In this document: positions 34,162 through 45,680 of the stretch, one piece after another | How positions within the stretch are numbered: the stretch's first letter is position 1 | Layout: each line of letters opens with the position of its first letter | Source of the DNA: Larus michahellis | Taxonomy: Eukaryota > Chordata > Aves > Charadriiformes > Laridae | Length of the DNA stretch: 64,000 nucleotides | Reading direction: 5' to 3' | NCBI RefSeq assembly: GCF_964199755.1 | Contig: NC_133896.1 | Location: forward strand, 179,303,185 to 179,367,184 | The notes under the pieces: generated by a model | Told to the model about the DNA's origin: nothing | Databases searched by the model: none | The model's input: only the letters and a program-made list of their open reading frames with translations | Made by a program: the position numbers and the translations under genes

Positions 34162-36033
34162 GAATCATAGAATAGTTAGAGTTGGAAGCAACCGTAAAGA
34201 TTATCTTGTTCCAACCCCCCTGCCATGGGCAGAGACACCTTCCACTAGACCAGGTTGCCCAAAGCCCCATCCAGTCTGGTCTTGAACACTTCCAGGGACA
34301 CAGCATCCATAACTTCTCTGGGCAACCTCTTCCAGTGTTTCACCACCTTGATAATAAAAAATTTCTTCCAAATATCCAATCTAAAGCTACCCTCTTTCAG
34401 TTTAAAGTCATTACTCCTTGTCCTATCGCTATACTCCTTCATAAAAAGTCCCTCCCCATCTCTCCTGTAGGCCCCCTTGAAGTACTGGAAGGCTGATATT
34501 AGGTCTCACGGGAGCCTTCTCCTATCTAGGCTGAGCAACACCAACTCTTGCAGCTAGTCCTCATAGAAGAGGTGTTCCATCCCTCTGATCATTTTTGTGG
34601 TCCTCCTGTGGACTCACTCCAACAGGTCCACGTCCTTCTTATGTTGGGAGCCCCAGAGTTAGACGCAGTACTCCAGGTGGGGTCTCACAAAAGCGGAATT
34701 GAGGGCCAGAAACACCTCCCTTGACCTGCTGGCCATGCTTCTCTTCATGCAGTCCAGGATATGGTTGGCCCTCTGGGCTCTGAGTGTATATTGCCAGCTT
34801 ATGTTGAGCTTCTCATCCATGAACACCTCCAAGTCCTTCTGCTTTGGGCTGCTCTCAATCCATTCTCCACCCAGCCTATATTTGTACTTGGGATTGCCCC
34901 AACCCACATGCAGGACGTTGCACTTGGCCTTGTTGAACTTCATGAGGTTTGCACAGGCCCACTTCTTAATCCTGTCAAGGTCCCTCTGGATGGTATCCCA
35001 TTTCTCTAGCACGTCAACTGCTCCACACATCTTGGTGTCGTCGGCAAACTTGCTGAGAGTGCACTCAATCCCACTGTCCACGTCACTGACAAAGATGTTA
35101 AACAGCAGCGGTCCCAATACTGACCCCTGAGGAATACCACTCGTCACTGATTGCTGCTTGGACATCAAGGTGTTGACCACAACTCTTTGAGTGCAATCAC
35201 CCAGCCAATTCCTTATCCACCGAGTGGTCCATCTGTCAAATCCATGTCTTTCCAATTTAGAGAACAGGATGTTGTGCAGGACAGTGTCAAATGCTCTGCA
35301 CAAGTCCAGGCGGATGATGTCAGTTTCTCTTCCCTTATCCACCAACACTGTAACCCTGTCATAGAAGGCGACCAGATTTGTCAGGGATGATTTGCTTTTA
35401 GTGAAACCATGTTGTCTGTCACCAATCACCTCCTTATTTTCCATGTGCCTTAGCCTGTAGTTCCCTGGGTCTTCCTTTTTTCCCTTTTTTAAAAAAGGAA
35501 TGTTATGTTTTCCCTTTTTCAGTCGGTGGGAACCTTAACAGACTGCCATAGCTTCTCAAAAATGATGGATAGTGGCTCGGCAACTTCATCCACCAGTTTG
35601 CTCAGGACCCATGGATGTACCTCATCATGGACTTGTGCACCTTCAAGTTCCTTAGATGGTCTCATACTTGATCTTCACCTACAGTGGACGGTTCTTCATT
35701 CTCACAGACCCTTCCTTTGCCTTCTGCAACTTGAGCAGTGTGGCTCGAGCACTTGCCAGTGAAGACCAAGGTAAAAGAGTTGTTCAGTACCTCAGCCTTC
35801 TCCATATACTCGGTGACCAGATCTCCCGTCTCCTTCTGGAGAGGGCGCATATTTTCCCTAGTCTTCTTTTTATCTACTGATGGAACTGTAGAAGCCTTCC
35901 TTATTGCCCTTGATGTCCCTGGCCAGATTTAATCCTATCTGGGCTTTAACCCGATCCCTGGCTGCTTGGACAATTTGTCTGTATTCCTCCCAGGCTACCT
36001 ATCCTTGCTTTCACCCTCTGTGGGCTACATTAT
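34162..36033 (-). mobile_element. CR1 LINE, 1.9 kb, minus strand, RT core retained
   Basis: The 3' end is at the left (reversed tail AGAATCATAGAATAGTTAG at 34162), and the element runs to about 36033. It covers the start of the RT, the whole RT palm and the C-terminal part of ORF2. Translation of the minus strand shows ATEKAEVLN-like sequence near 35810, [47 protein letters not shown] and KFADDTKM. Several stops and shifts, mostly in the first 500 bases on the left, break the frame. The endonuclease and ORF1 are missing, so the copy is dead. It belongs to a different CR1 subfamily from the 13-16 kb copy, judging by the RT sequence. Confidence 0.94.
34659..35444 (-). pseudogene. CR1 reverse transcriptase domain remnant
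   Basis: A 261-codon minus-strand frame encodes most of the RT palm and thumb. Ordered motifs: [13 protein letters not shown] near the start, RAFDTV (first catalytic Asp), [18 protein letters not shown], the FADD box (two catalytic Asp), [13 protein letters not shown] and VRPHLEYCV. The frame stops where CR1 normally continues with Gln, consistent with a CAA to TAA change. In a live element this enzyme makes cDNA at the nicked target site. Here the protein is truncated at both ends and without an endonuclease. Confidence 0.88.
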
Positions 36034-36180
36034 ATGTAACTGCATAATTACATTTTATATTATATAAAATTGTAATTGTACATTATGTGGTTTTATATAT
36101 GTAAAATTACATACTACATTACCTAACATGATGTAATATTTTACATTATATTCAACATTATGTAACTGCTAAAAAGTACT
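36034..36180. repeat. AT-rich ATTACATTATGTAA-like low-complexity tract
   Basis: Directly next to the 5' end of the minus-strand CR1, TTACATTATA and ATGTAA-like units recur in loose order. TATGTAACTGC occurs at both edges (near 36034 and 36160). The tract looks like a degenerate microsatellite or an AT-rich insertion target. Confidence 0.6.
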
Positions 36181-39100
36181 GGAATAAATTAGAAGAAAAG
36201 TGGATTTTCTACCATGAGTTTTTTTTTAAAAACGGAAAAATATCTGTGAGAAATAGTTATAGTTCACTCAGCTTTGAGGAGAAAAGATTAAAATTTTTTT
36301 CAGGTTCATCTCTATTCTCTAATTCTACAGTGTAATTTATGTCTACACTTTTCTTGAAAAAGTGACTATGTCGAAACATGAAATTAGAACATACTTGTCA
36401 TGTCAGAAGTTACAGTCTCGTAACATTGAAATCTCTGACTTTCTGACAGTATGAAAAACTGTTTCCAATGGATTAAAAGTACACTGCAGTTCATTAGTTA
36501 AAATCAGAGAAAACACAGTAGGAAAACAATTCTGCATACAAGAACAACTAGCAATATGTGAAATGTCAACTGTATAATAATATAAAACACGAAAAAAACG
36601 AAAAGTATCCTATCTGCTTTTGTATTATGTCATTAAAAAGAGGAAATTTCAACCAGCCTGTGATCTTAAATTGTAATGTTAACACTTATCACTATAAGTG
36701 TCATGGCATTTGGATGGAAAACTGTCCTCTCAAATTGTTAAAGCAATTACAATAATCTCATCTGAATCACAAAATGTTTTTCAAGGGAAAAAAAAAACCA
36801 AACAAACAACCCATTATATTTGCTGGGCCACGCAGTTCAACTGAAAGTGTGAATAAGCAGATTAAAAAAAAAATAATTCTCAAATATCTATTTTTTTAAA
36901 TTTGGTCAGACACTGAATGTAAACAAATGAAAGATTATATGTACACATAATTATAAACAAAGCCCCATCTCTCCTTTTCAAAAGGAAAGACAATAGAAGC
37001 ATACAATAGCTTATTTTATTGCCTTATACTAAGTGCTGAAGGGTTCTTTTAAAGAAATAGCACATTTCTGCAAAAAATACTGTAACTTCTTGCTGAAGTT
37101 TAGAATTCGTTGTTTGATTGTGGTACAAGACACAAAACAATAATATGCTCAGTAAATACAGATTTCAGTGTCACTAATAGTTACTTAAAAATTAAAATGG
37201 CATTCAGAGATCCCCACCAGCATTACGACATGTATATTTCCTTGTTAGGTTTCCCAGAAAGGAAGACTGTTGTATTTAACCATGAATTCAGAAGCTGCCC
37301 AAATATCCACCATTTCTTAAGAATAACTGAAGGAATGTCTACGTCTCTGCAATGTAAAATTTTCAACTAATCTTACTAACATGATGATAAGGCACTCAGT
37401 ACAAGCAACATGTACAACCAGAAAGTTTAATTTTTGTGGTAAAAGAATGTAACTTCCTAAACTGGAAGTATACAATTTTTTAGTCTAGGAATCCGTCTAC
37501 TGAGACCAGAAAATATGGGAAGTATAAGGCAGTAGAATTTTGACGTTAAAAAAACAACTCAAGAGACAGAATACAACTCTGTGAGGACAGGGGTCCTGAC
37601 ACACCTGAAAACAGGGAAATGCTTGTAAGTGCATGCATTCGTGAGAAATTAAAGCAGTACGGACAGGAAGCTACACCCAAAGGACAATGAGATTGTGAGC
37701 TGGAGAAAAAGTGAGGAGACATCGTGATCATCACATGTTGCTCATTTTAATACTCAGTCTCAGTAACAGGCATTTAAAGAGCAACATGATTTACTGCTTA
37801 AGCAATTCTGCGTGAATAAGACATAGAGAAATTTCTAGATTATTTGGTTTTACCTTGATGCAGCTTTATTACAGAACTTTTGCTTATATTTTTCAATAGC
37901 AAAGAAAAAAACACAAGTTAGTTTTTAACATTAATAAAAGTTAATTGCTGTTCTATACTTCAAAATATTTTACTTTAATTGTAGGCTGCAGGAGGAAAAT
38001 ATTCATTTGGAAATGCATACAAGAATAACTGTTAGATGGCAGCATTTTGTTCTTCACTTTATTTCTGAAATAGTGAAACTTCAATATAAAATTATAAGAT
38101 TATTACACTTGTTACTACAAAAGTTAATCTGAGCAATTACACGCTATTCATCTATGTATATCTCAAAATAAAACTGTCTATATATAATGTAGTACAGTTG
38201 ATACTTTCTAATTTCTACTTACCTATTTTTCTACTCTGATTACAAAGATTGTAGTTTAGAAGATAAATAATATTATCAGACAAAATTTCCAAAAAGAATC
38301 CAATATCCCATTACTTAGATAAAGCATTTCGATTATTTTAAGTGAAATTCGATAGGGATAGTAAGCTTTCCTATAAAATAAAGCAATAAATAAAATTATA
38401 AATCAGACTTATGAAAAAAACCCCACAAACTTCCCTTTTAAAACAACCTATCCACAGAGGAATGTTACAAAATACCTCATATCGGTTGTGAGTGAATACT
38501 AAAAACATGCTTATTGTTCACCTTAACTAGCCAAGTTCTTTCCTTCATACTCAGTGACACACCTGTATTCACTTTACGACATCCCAGTGTCTTCTGATAT
38601 TGGTTAACATTGCTACTTATTTGGACGCTGGAGAAAGACATACCAGCTTTGAAAGAAAGTTACTGAGAAGATAACTTCTCCAAAGATGTGACATTACAAA
38701 TCTGCCGTTACCCCAACTGATCTGTGTTCTTAAGAGTAGTCTAAAAGCCTTTTGTTTTCTGTCAAATACTAAAAGGTTTTCAAGGGTCAAAACCCCCTGA
38801 AATATATTTTTTTTTTTAACTTCAAAAGAACCTGTAAGCTGAAATAGAAGTATCATAAGGTCATGCCTAGAACAGTAAACACAATTGCCCAGTGCTTGTT
38901 CTCTGCTCCGTTCAGGCGCTGGGACTCAGGCCAATTGGCATGGCACAATTTACCTCCATATGGCTAAATGCTCTCATCCTCTAAAACACTGGCTATATCC
39001 AAATATCCAAAGTGCCTATTGAGTATTTTTCATGACTTATGCTAACTCCTGAACTACTTTGCCAGATACTAGTTTGTACAACCCAAAACCATTTTAATGA

Positions 39101-42100
39101 CAGTGGTAACACCTTATCAGTACTGACCATCTTATGCCAGTTCCATTGGCTCTGTTTAATTTAATTAAGTCTAATTAAATTTATTAGTATATGTGCAGTG
39201 GTAAAATCCTAGATTTTTTTTTATATAGCCTGTTCTGCAAACTATGGGTGTCTCCATTGCTGTGATTTGCTAATATATAATATTTGACAGAAGTTTTTAC
39301 TTCAGATTGTAAAATAAACGTTAAATAAAAGATCACCAGGAAACTGCATATTTTTTGAACAGAACATGAAAGCAAACCTGTTCTAAGAAGGTTCTGAGTC
39401 ACAGAAAAAATGACAGCAACTATTATTGAATCCCGCTAAGAAAAAATATCCCATTTTCTTTGCATCACCAGAATTTCCACAGAGAGGAGAGACTGATATC
39501 ATTCATAGAAGCACTGCTAAAAGTGTTAGATTTAAATCAAAACAAAACAACATAATGGTTTTAATAAGAAATTCTATCACCTAAACCAGATAGGAACAGC
39601 TTCCATGTGAATCAGCAAATGGGACAGATGAGCAGCTCCTAAATGGTACGGTCTAAGGTTATCATGTGGAGTAGGGCATAGGAGCACACAGGTGTGTGCT
39701 CTGCCAAACCTGTATGCGATGGAATTCAGCTGTCTCTCTTGACCGTAATTTGGGAAAGAAGGCATGACGTGTTTTTCAAATAAGGGTAGTCCATAGCCAG
39801 CTTGGAAACTGCAGGTAAAACCCATGTATTTCTCAAGAGAAGTGACAACTATTGCAAACAGAGAAACTGTGGGAACTGATTTTGGAATTGAAGAATCTTA
39901 ATATTTAATTTGCCTACTTTTCTACATTTTGTAATTATTTCTCTGATTTCATAATTTTATGTTCTCTAGCCTTAGTTTACTTGTGAATCTTCATTCATGA
40001 CAAATCATGTAGCATTCACTCTTCTTAAGTGAAATTCTCTGACCATTTAAAAACTGCTTTAAGGTGTGTTTATACAACTGCTTGTGATCATAATGAAGTG
40101 GTTTAAGAAGTGACTGTCCCTCAAGCTAATATGAGATAACTGACTGTGCTCTTCTAGGCTCCTGCAATGCAGAATAAAATGTATCTGTTCAAATCACCAC
40201 TGGGGGCAATTCATATATCATTATCCAGCATTACTAAGGAGGCAGTAAAGAACAACTATGGAGAAGTAATTTTGGTTACCCCCTGAAATAAATGTAGCTT
40301 GTCATGTCTCCACGCTTACAGAAATCTATCCTGTGCTGTGCTAACTCACTGTTAATTTTGAGAAATAACATCATTTGACCTAATCAGAGGGCAAACTCAC
40401 CCTCAAAAATCAACCTCAGTTGAAAACTCACTACAAAAAAACCATACACAAGAGCTGACAAGTGTATCAGCTCTGGTTTACTGTTTGTCTAGTTTTGTTA
40501 TTCCTTTCTTGCATTAGAAAACAATCATAGTTAATAGCACAGACATATTTATAGTCTTTTAAATATGTCAACAAATACTATTATGGGAGGAAAATCAGCT
40601 CAACAACTTGAAACTCCCTGACTCACAGCAATGCCTCAGCATTATATGTGTACATTACATACAAAATAACAGTTTACTTTCCCACTACTACCATCTTTTC
40701 CCACCATTTCACAGTTTACTTATCTAAACTGATCCAGAATATATCTACATTTCATAAAGCTTGTTCAAAGGCTTTGTACACAACAAAAGTTTAAAGAATA
40801 AGTCTAATACATTATTTCTTTTTTTATCACTTAGCACACTGCCACTTTCTTCAGCAAATTTTGATCTCTCAGTGGATGTCCAGTCCCATCAATTTCTTTC
40901 GCTATCTTGAGTATTCTACAGATCTGTTTCACAGTGTCTTTTTAACACCCTCGGATTCTTGCTTCTGAATGTATAATTAACCACCTACAAAATCAGCATC
41001 TTTATAGCTGAAGTACATGTTCATTCATTCATGTGAGAATTCCCACATTCAAGTGAGAATTGCTTTAAAGCCATTCATTCTAGTAACGTCCACATTCAAA
41101 GCACAGTAATGCCTCTTGGGGTTTTTTTCTGATTCTTTTCATCAAGATTTAGTGTCTTCTGGGTTAAAAATACCTGATAGGTTAAAATTCAATAATAAAA
41201 TTACCCCTTATCCTTTTAATTTGTTGAGAATTATATCCCTTCTCTGATTAATAACTATCGTTCCAGAGTAACACATACACTCATCACCTTCAGACTCACT
41301 TGCTATATGTCTTTCACCTACGTAAATGTAATGTGGAGACTCACATATGTTAGGACTATTCATAACCCTAAGGGTACTGTTAGCAAATTACCTTGCATGA
41401 TGGTTCTTCTGTTGCTTGTTTCAGCAATCAATAACCGCAACTACAACTTAACTTTATTCCTGATCCACCAGTTCTCCCCGGGGTACAGGGTACAAGCTGT
41501 AAACAGCTTAATGTAAAACATTCGAAACCCCAAAATAAGTAACATGAAAGCTTTGCAATGGGAAAAAGGAAAAAAGAGGGTTAATAAAATTTGACCAGTT
41601 TGGATGCCTCCTTCAAGGTCTTTCTCTTTGGAAGCGCTTTTTTCTACATGGAGGATTTATTAAAAGAATATATATCCCTAGGCCATTTTTCCTATAAAAC
41701 ATGAGCATAAGACTTCCTTAGGGACATGACTATGTGAATTTAATTCATTTGAAGAATATCAGAAAGCCAAAAAACACGGTGAGAAAAGTGTCAGGAATCT
41801 GACTCATAGCAGGGACATTAAGATTAACCACTTTCATCTGTTTGCCTAACTAACAGATAAAGAAAAAAGAGTCATGAGCACTTTCAAGCAAGGTCTGTAC
41901 ATTTATTCAAGATTTGTGGGGTTATGAATAATCTGGAGAACTACAACAGGTGAGGAAGCTCAGAAATGTCCTGTTAATATGCAAAAATACAATGCCATAC
42001 ACTATGTTCCACTGTGCAACCAACAGACACGTGACAGAATACCCATGTTTATTATTATCTTGGCTACACTTCATGGGATATGTAAGGTAAGGATGGAAAG

Positions 42101-42189
42101 CCGTTAGGCATCAAAATGTTTCCCTTCAACAACTTAGAGACACATGCGTTTACACAATTCTGTTCACATGTTTATGCCTAATTACAAAA
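36181..42189. other. AT-rich intergenic DNA
   Basis: Six kilobases without a recognised gene or repeat family. Frames stay below about 90 codons and lack motifs. An AT hairpin (10-bp arms, 39158-39167 and 39172-39181) and runs such as A7CCCC near 38414 are the only local structures noted. Conserved noncoding elements could be present but cannot be judged from one sequence. Confidence 0.5.
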
Positions 42190-42229
42190 CAGAAAGTTGG
42201 TTTTGTTTTACCTCAAACCAGGACAACCC
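42190..42229 (-). mobile_element. possible LTR terminal fragment
   Basis: Read on the minus strand, the segment begins GTTGTCCTGGTTTGAGG and continues TAAAACAAAACCAACTTTC. The first 22 bases are identical to the segment at 10339-10360. This looks like the 5' end of an avian LTR family in reverse orientation. How far the element extends to the left is unclear. Confidence 0.35.
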
Positions 42230-44971
42230 CATATAAGTAGATAAAGACATATTTGACTAGTAAACTAATTATTTTATTGTAATTCCTATGAGCAAGGTCC
42301 CCAGAACTCCAGTAGAGGACCATTTTTTCTTCTCCTGGATGGAGAAGCAAGTCTAGACAACCTATAGAGTTAAGCTTTTTATGTACCAGAAGTTTCAACT
42401 GAAATTCAAGACATTTTGTGTTCATCTTGTCATGCGATAATCTAGAATATGTTCTTTCCCTCTCTGGCACATGTCAAAAGTGTTCGCAGGGGAACATGAA
42501 GATAAGAAACTATGAAAACATAAGTAAATCAAACTGTTTCATTCTTTTACTTCACACTAGAGAAAACAATTTATTCATTAACTATATGTAGTAGTGACAA
42601 TGGCTACTTCTCCAGTGTAGCTTTTTTGGGGGTAATTCTTGTTTACATTGACAAAATAATTGTGAAAGTGATATGAGCTAAGACAGTTTTCTAGATTTCA
42701 TTATATGATAGAGAAGTGTTCACACATCTTCATGAAAAATCAGGTTTACACACCAAATTAACGCATCTCCTACTTGCAAAAAATGTTTATGTAGTAAAAT
42801 ATGAAAGAATCAAGTAATGTTAAAAAGCATATCAAATCCTATACACAATATATTGAAGAGTTGATATTTTAATTATAAAAAAAAAAAAAACAAGACTATT
42901 TATTTCAGTTATTGGCATGACTGAAATAAAAGAAAGTATAAATAACAAATAACCTAAAATATTTTTTACTTTTTTTCCTTATAATTGCTTGCTGGTTTGT
43001 ACTGGAAATGTGATAAAAAACTTAATCACTTTCTTGGGTGATGTTGTAATATATTCATTGAGTGACCTCCAAAGTATATTTAGAAAAAGAATTTTGTTGG
43101 AATATATTTATCTATGTAACAGAAGTCAAGCTAGAAAATCTAACCTATCAACTGTTCACATCAAATGATCAACTAAAATATTAATGCAGATTTTAAAACA
43201 TCTAAGATTTATAATACGGTAATGAAATTATGTAATTCTCCTCAAATCAGAGTATCTCCGAATTTTCCTAATCAGTTAAGAGGTATTAAATACAGAGCAG
43301 ATAGCATCTGTCTATCTATGCATGCATTGACTAAAGCCATTTTATATGTACGTATCCACATCTTTTAGGGCTTGCAACTAGATATTAGGTAAGCAGGATT
43401 CACTATAGATGGCTTCAAATATATTGTCAGTAGACACGCATTTTTAAAGTCTCTGAAATGATGAAGGTTTCATCTGTCCTGTTCTAGATGAAGATTTTCA
43501 GGCTTTTCTTCCTGCTGCTCGCCGAAGCAGCACATAGTCACTCAGATCAGTTCCTGGATAAAAACGAACTGTCTCTTACGTTCGCTTTAGAATGGTTTTT
43601 GTCTTTTTTTATCACTGAATACTGAGAGGAAAATTGAGGCACTAGATAGTTTGCAGTCCAGCTGTTGTGGCATAAATCCATATTTAAAATTCACAGTGGC
43701 AATTCTTCTTCCCTTGAAAGTAGGACTTTGTGTCCTGAATTTCTTGTTCTGTTAAATCCAGAACTTTATCAACATTAAAACACAAAATCTAATATCGGTT
43801 TGTACCCAGAAGCACTACTTCAGTGACAAACTAAATAAAACAGCAATATACTTCAGTGATAAAGCAAATAAAACGGTAATAAAATTGTTAATTAATGTTT
43901 GACTTCTGTGCTTCTCTGGAGGAATTTTCAAGCTATAGGGTTTTACGAATGGGGAGTTAAAAAATTCCAGCTTGAGGGAAAGAATTTCTTCAACTTTACT
44001 TCTTGAATTCACAAAGAAAGAGTTAGTATAACAAACTTTTGATAGCTCACGAGTGCATGGGTGAAGCTGGTGAATGTGGAGTACCTGGAGGAAAATACGA
44101 TATTTTTCATCATTCTCCTAGGGATAAATCTTCTTCTAAAATACTACTTTCTAAGGTACAGGTGGATTACAGGCATTCTGTATATCATCTTATTGCCGCC
44201 AATTTTTCATGCATGGGGATTTAAGAGCTGGCAGGTGATGATATGCAGTGTAGTTTTGGCCCTGTATCCTTCTCCTACATTACTCCATGAAGCTTTTAAT
44301 TCTGTAATTATGTCCCAGATGCACGGTGTACTTTGTGACACCCTTCCCAAGTGGGCAGATGTTCCTAAGCAGATCACTACGTTGTGAAGCAACCTCCCTT
44401 GGGTTTAGCACTGTCAGCCTGCATTAAGAGCAGATATAAAAGGTAAGAAGCAGATGTGTAGTGCTATTTCTGTTTGACACATGGTCCCTCTAGCTAATGT
44501 TTTCTACCGGTATGGCAACACTGAGCCAACAGACTAATGAATGGAGCCTGCAGAATAAACCGTTAACCTGTAACCTCATCCAGTCTGCATGCAGTCTATT
44601 AAGTTTGTACTCCTATGATTCACGCTCCTGTGTTTACTGCAGCAGCTGCATTTGTTGTTTTGCCTTATTTTGCTCCCAGTATTGCATAGTGGCCTCAGAA
44701 CTAAAATACCAAGGTGAGGAGACCTGCACTGGTGAGAGGGGAGGAGGAGGCTATGAGGGACAGTTAGTGACCTGCGGACTTACTTGCATGAGGAAGACTG
44801 AAGCATCTTTTTTCCCTCTGTCTCTTCCCACTGACGGCCCCAGAGCACATCTGCGTCACATGCAGGGGAGGGGGCGGCTTGGTGAGAGATAGAAAATTGT
44901 ACAGTGAGGACCTTGACAGCCTCACGGGCGTGATTTTTTATTTATTTTTTTTTTCCCTCCTACGTACAGTG
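42230..44971. other. intergenic DNA upstream of KLHL1
   Basis: AT-rich sequence changing to a mixed composition after about 44000. An imperfect 33-bp tandem duplication lies at 43817-43882. A plus-strand frame of 108 codons at 44061-44387 reads as hydrophobic but has no known motif. Distal promoter or enhancer elements of KLHL1 may lie here but none can be named. Confidence 0.45.
43817..43882 (+). repeat. 33-bp imperfect tandem duplication
   Basis: Two adjacent units, 43817-43849 and 43850-43882, both begin ACTTCAGTGA and share AAATAAAACRG with few differences. The sequence suggests a local duplication that has since diverged. Confidence 0.85.
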
Positions 44972-44978
44972 TATAAAA
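44972..44978 (+). promoter_or_regulatory. candidate KLHL1 TATA box
   Basis: TATAAAA in the context TGTATAAAAAGGAGCCCC, just before the sequence turns GC-rich and about 700 bases ahead of the KLHL1 start codon. A TATA box usually places transcription start 25-32 bases downstream, here about 45000-45010. The position and strand fit a KLHL1 core promoter. CpG-island genes often have several starts, so this need not be the only one. Confidence 0.5.
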
Positions 44979-45039
44979 AGGAGCCCCGGTTTCTCTCCGT
45001 GCCAGCTCTCAGGCTTTGCCATCCCAGATAACTGCAGGC

Positions 45040-45146
45040 ATGGGACTCCCCTGAGAAATGAGATGGGAAGGCGGGAGGTGGAGACAGGCTTCCAGGTGAC
45101 TTTTACCTCTCTGGCTGCGCACGGTCACGGAGCTCTGAGACACTGA
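45040..45146 (+). promoter_or_regulatory. cluster of three short upstream ORFs
   Basis: ATG at 45040 opens a 4-codon ORF ending TGA at 45054. ATG at 45058 opens 13 codons ending at 45099. ATG at 45063 opens 27 codons ending at 45146. All stop long before the KLHL1 start. If the mRNA starts upstream of them, they would be expected to lower translation of the main frame. This depends on the true transcription start. Confidence 0.4.
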
Positions 45147-45455
45147 GGAAGGGCCACCTGTCTCCCAGTGCGGCTGCTGCCGCCGCCGGTCCTCTCCGGG
45201 CTGTAGCTCCGCTCGCTCCCCCGTTAATCAGATTAGCGCCTCTTCGCAGCCTCCCTCAACCCGCTCTTCCCTCGCAAGTGCCTGTCTCCCCTGAGAGGTG
45301 TCTCTCATTTCTGCCTCTCTCTCCTCCCCTTTCCCGCTGATCACCGTGCAATTCTCGTCAGCTCCGGGCATCTCTCCCTCTCTCTCTTTCTCCTTTCCCT
45401 TGCTGGGGGTGCCTCTACCTCCTCTCGGCTCTGTGCATCACTCCATCCATCCTCC

Positions 45456-45475
45456 CTCTCTCTCTCTCTCTCTCT
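45456..45475 (+). repeat. (CT)10 microsatellite in leader
   Basis: Ten uninterrupted CT units inside a longer pyrimidine-rich stretch in the inferred 5' leader. On the other strand it is a GA repeat. Confidence 0.95.
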
Positions 45476-45595
45476 GCACTGGTGTGTGCGCGCATCTCTC
45501 CTGGCGGCTACCACCCCTCGCCCTGCAGGCGCAGCGCTGCCCGGAGGAGCCGCCGCCGCCGCCGCTGCCGGGAGCGGGGCCGCCCCGCGCTGCCA

Positions 45596-45616
45596 CCGCC
45601 GCCGCCGCCGCCGCCC
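45596..45616 (+). repeat. GCC triplet tract in leader
   Basis: Six to seven consecutive CCG/GCC triplets, with a second short tract at 45550-45565. Both lie in the inferred 5' leader, where GCC/CGG tracts are often length-variable in vertebrate genes. Confidence 0.85.
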
Positions 45617-45680
45617 GGCCCTGCCTGGCCGCCGTGAGTCCCGCCTCAGCCCGCGCTCGTCCCCGGCCCGCCGCGGCACC

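Larger units (their letters stand above)
45005..45680 (+). promoter_or_regulatory. inferred KLHL1 5' untranslated leader
   Basis: If transcription starts near the TATA box at 44972, the leader is about 675 bases. It contains three short upstream ORFs before 45150, CT-rich tracts (45298-45420 and the (CT)10 at 45456-45475) and GCC-triplet tracts (45550-45565 and 45596-45616). The frame of the main ORF is open back to a Met at 45486, but the conserved protein start lies at 45681. A 5' intron inside this region cannot be excluded. Confidence 0.45.

Noticed and set aside
43508..43540. Resemblance to the start of U6 snRNA (GAAGCAGCACATAG)
   Set aside because: Only a short piece matches and the preceding CTTCGG is inverted. 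The rest of U6 is absent; a short TGCTGCT/AGCAGCA inverted repeat explains the look.
44061..44387. 108-codon hydrophobic plus-strand frame just upstream of KLHL1
   Set aside because: A second phase is also open across part of it. There are no conserved motifs, and hydrophobicity follows from T-rich codons. Not enough to call a gene.
1..44970. A CTG/CAG array equivalent to the human SCA8 repeat
   Set aside because: No run of CTG or CAG triplets is visible upstream of KLHL1 on either strand.
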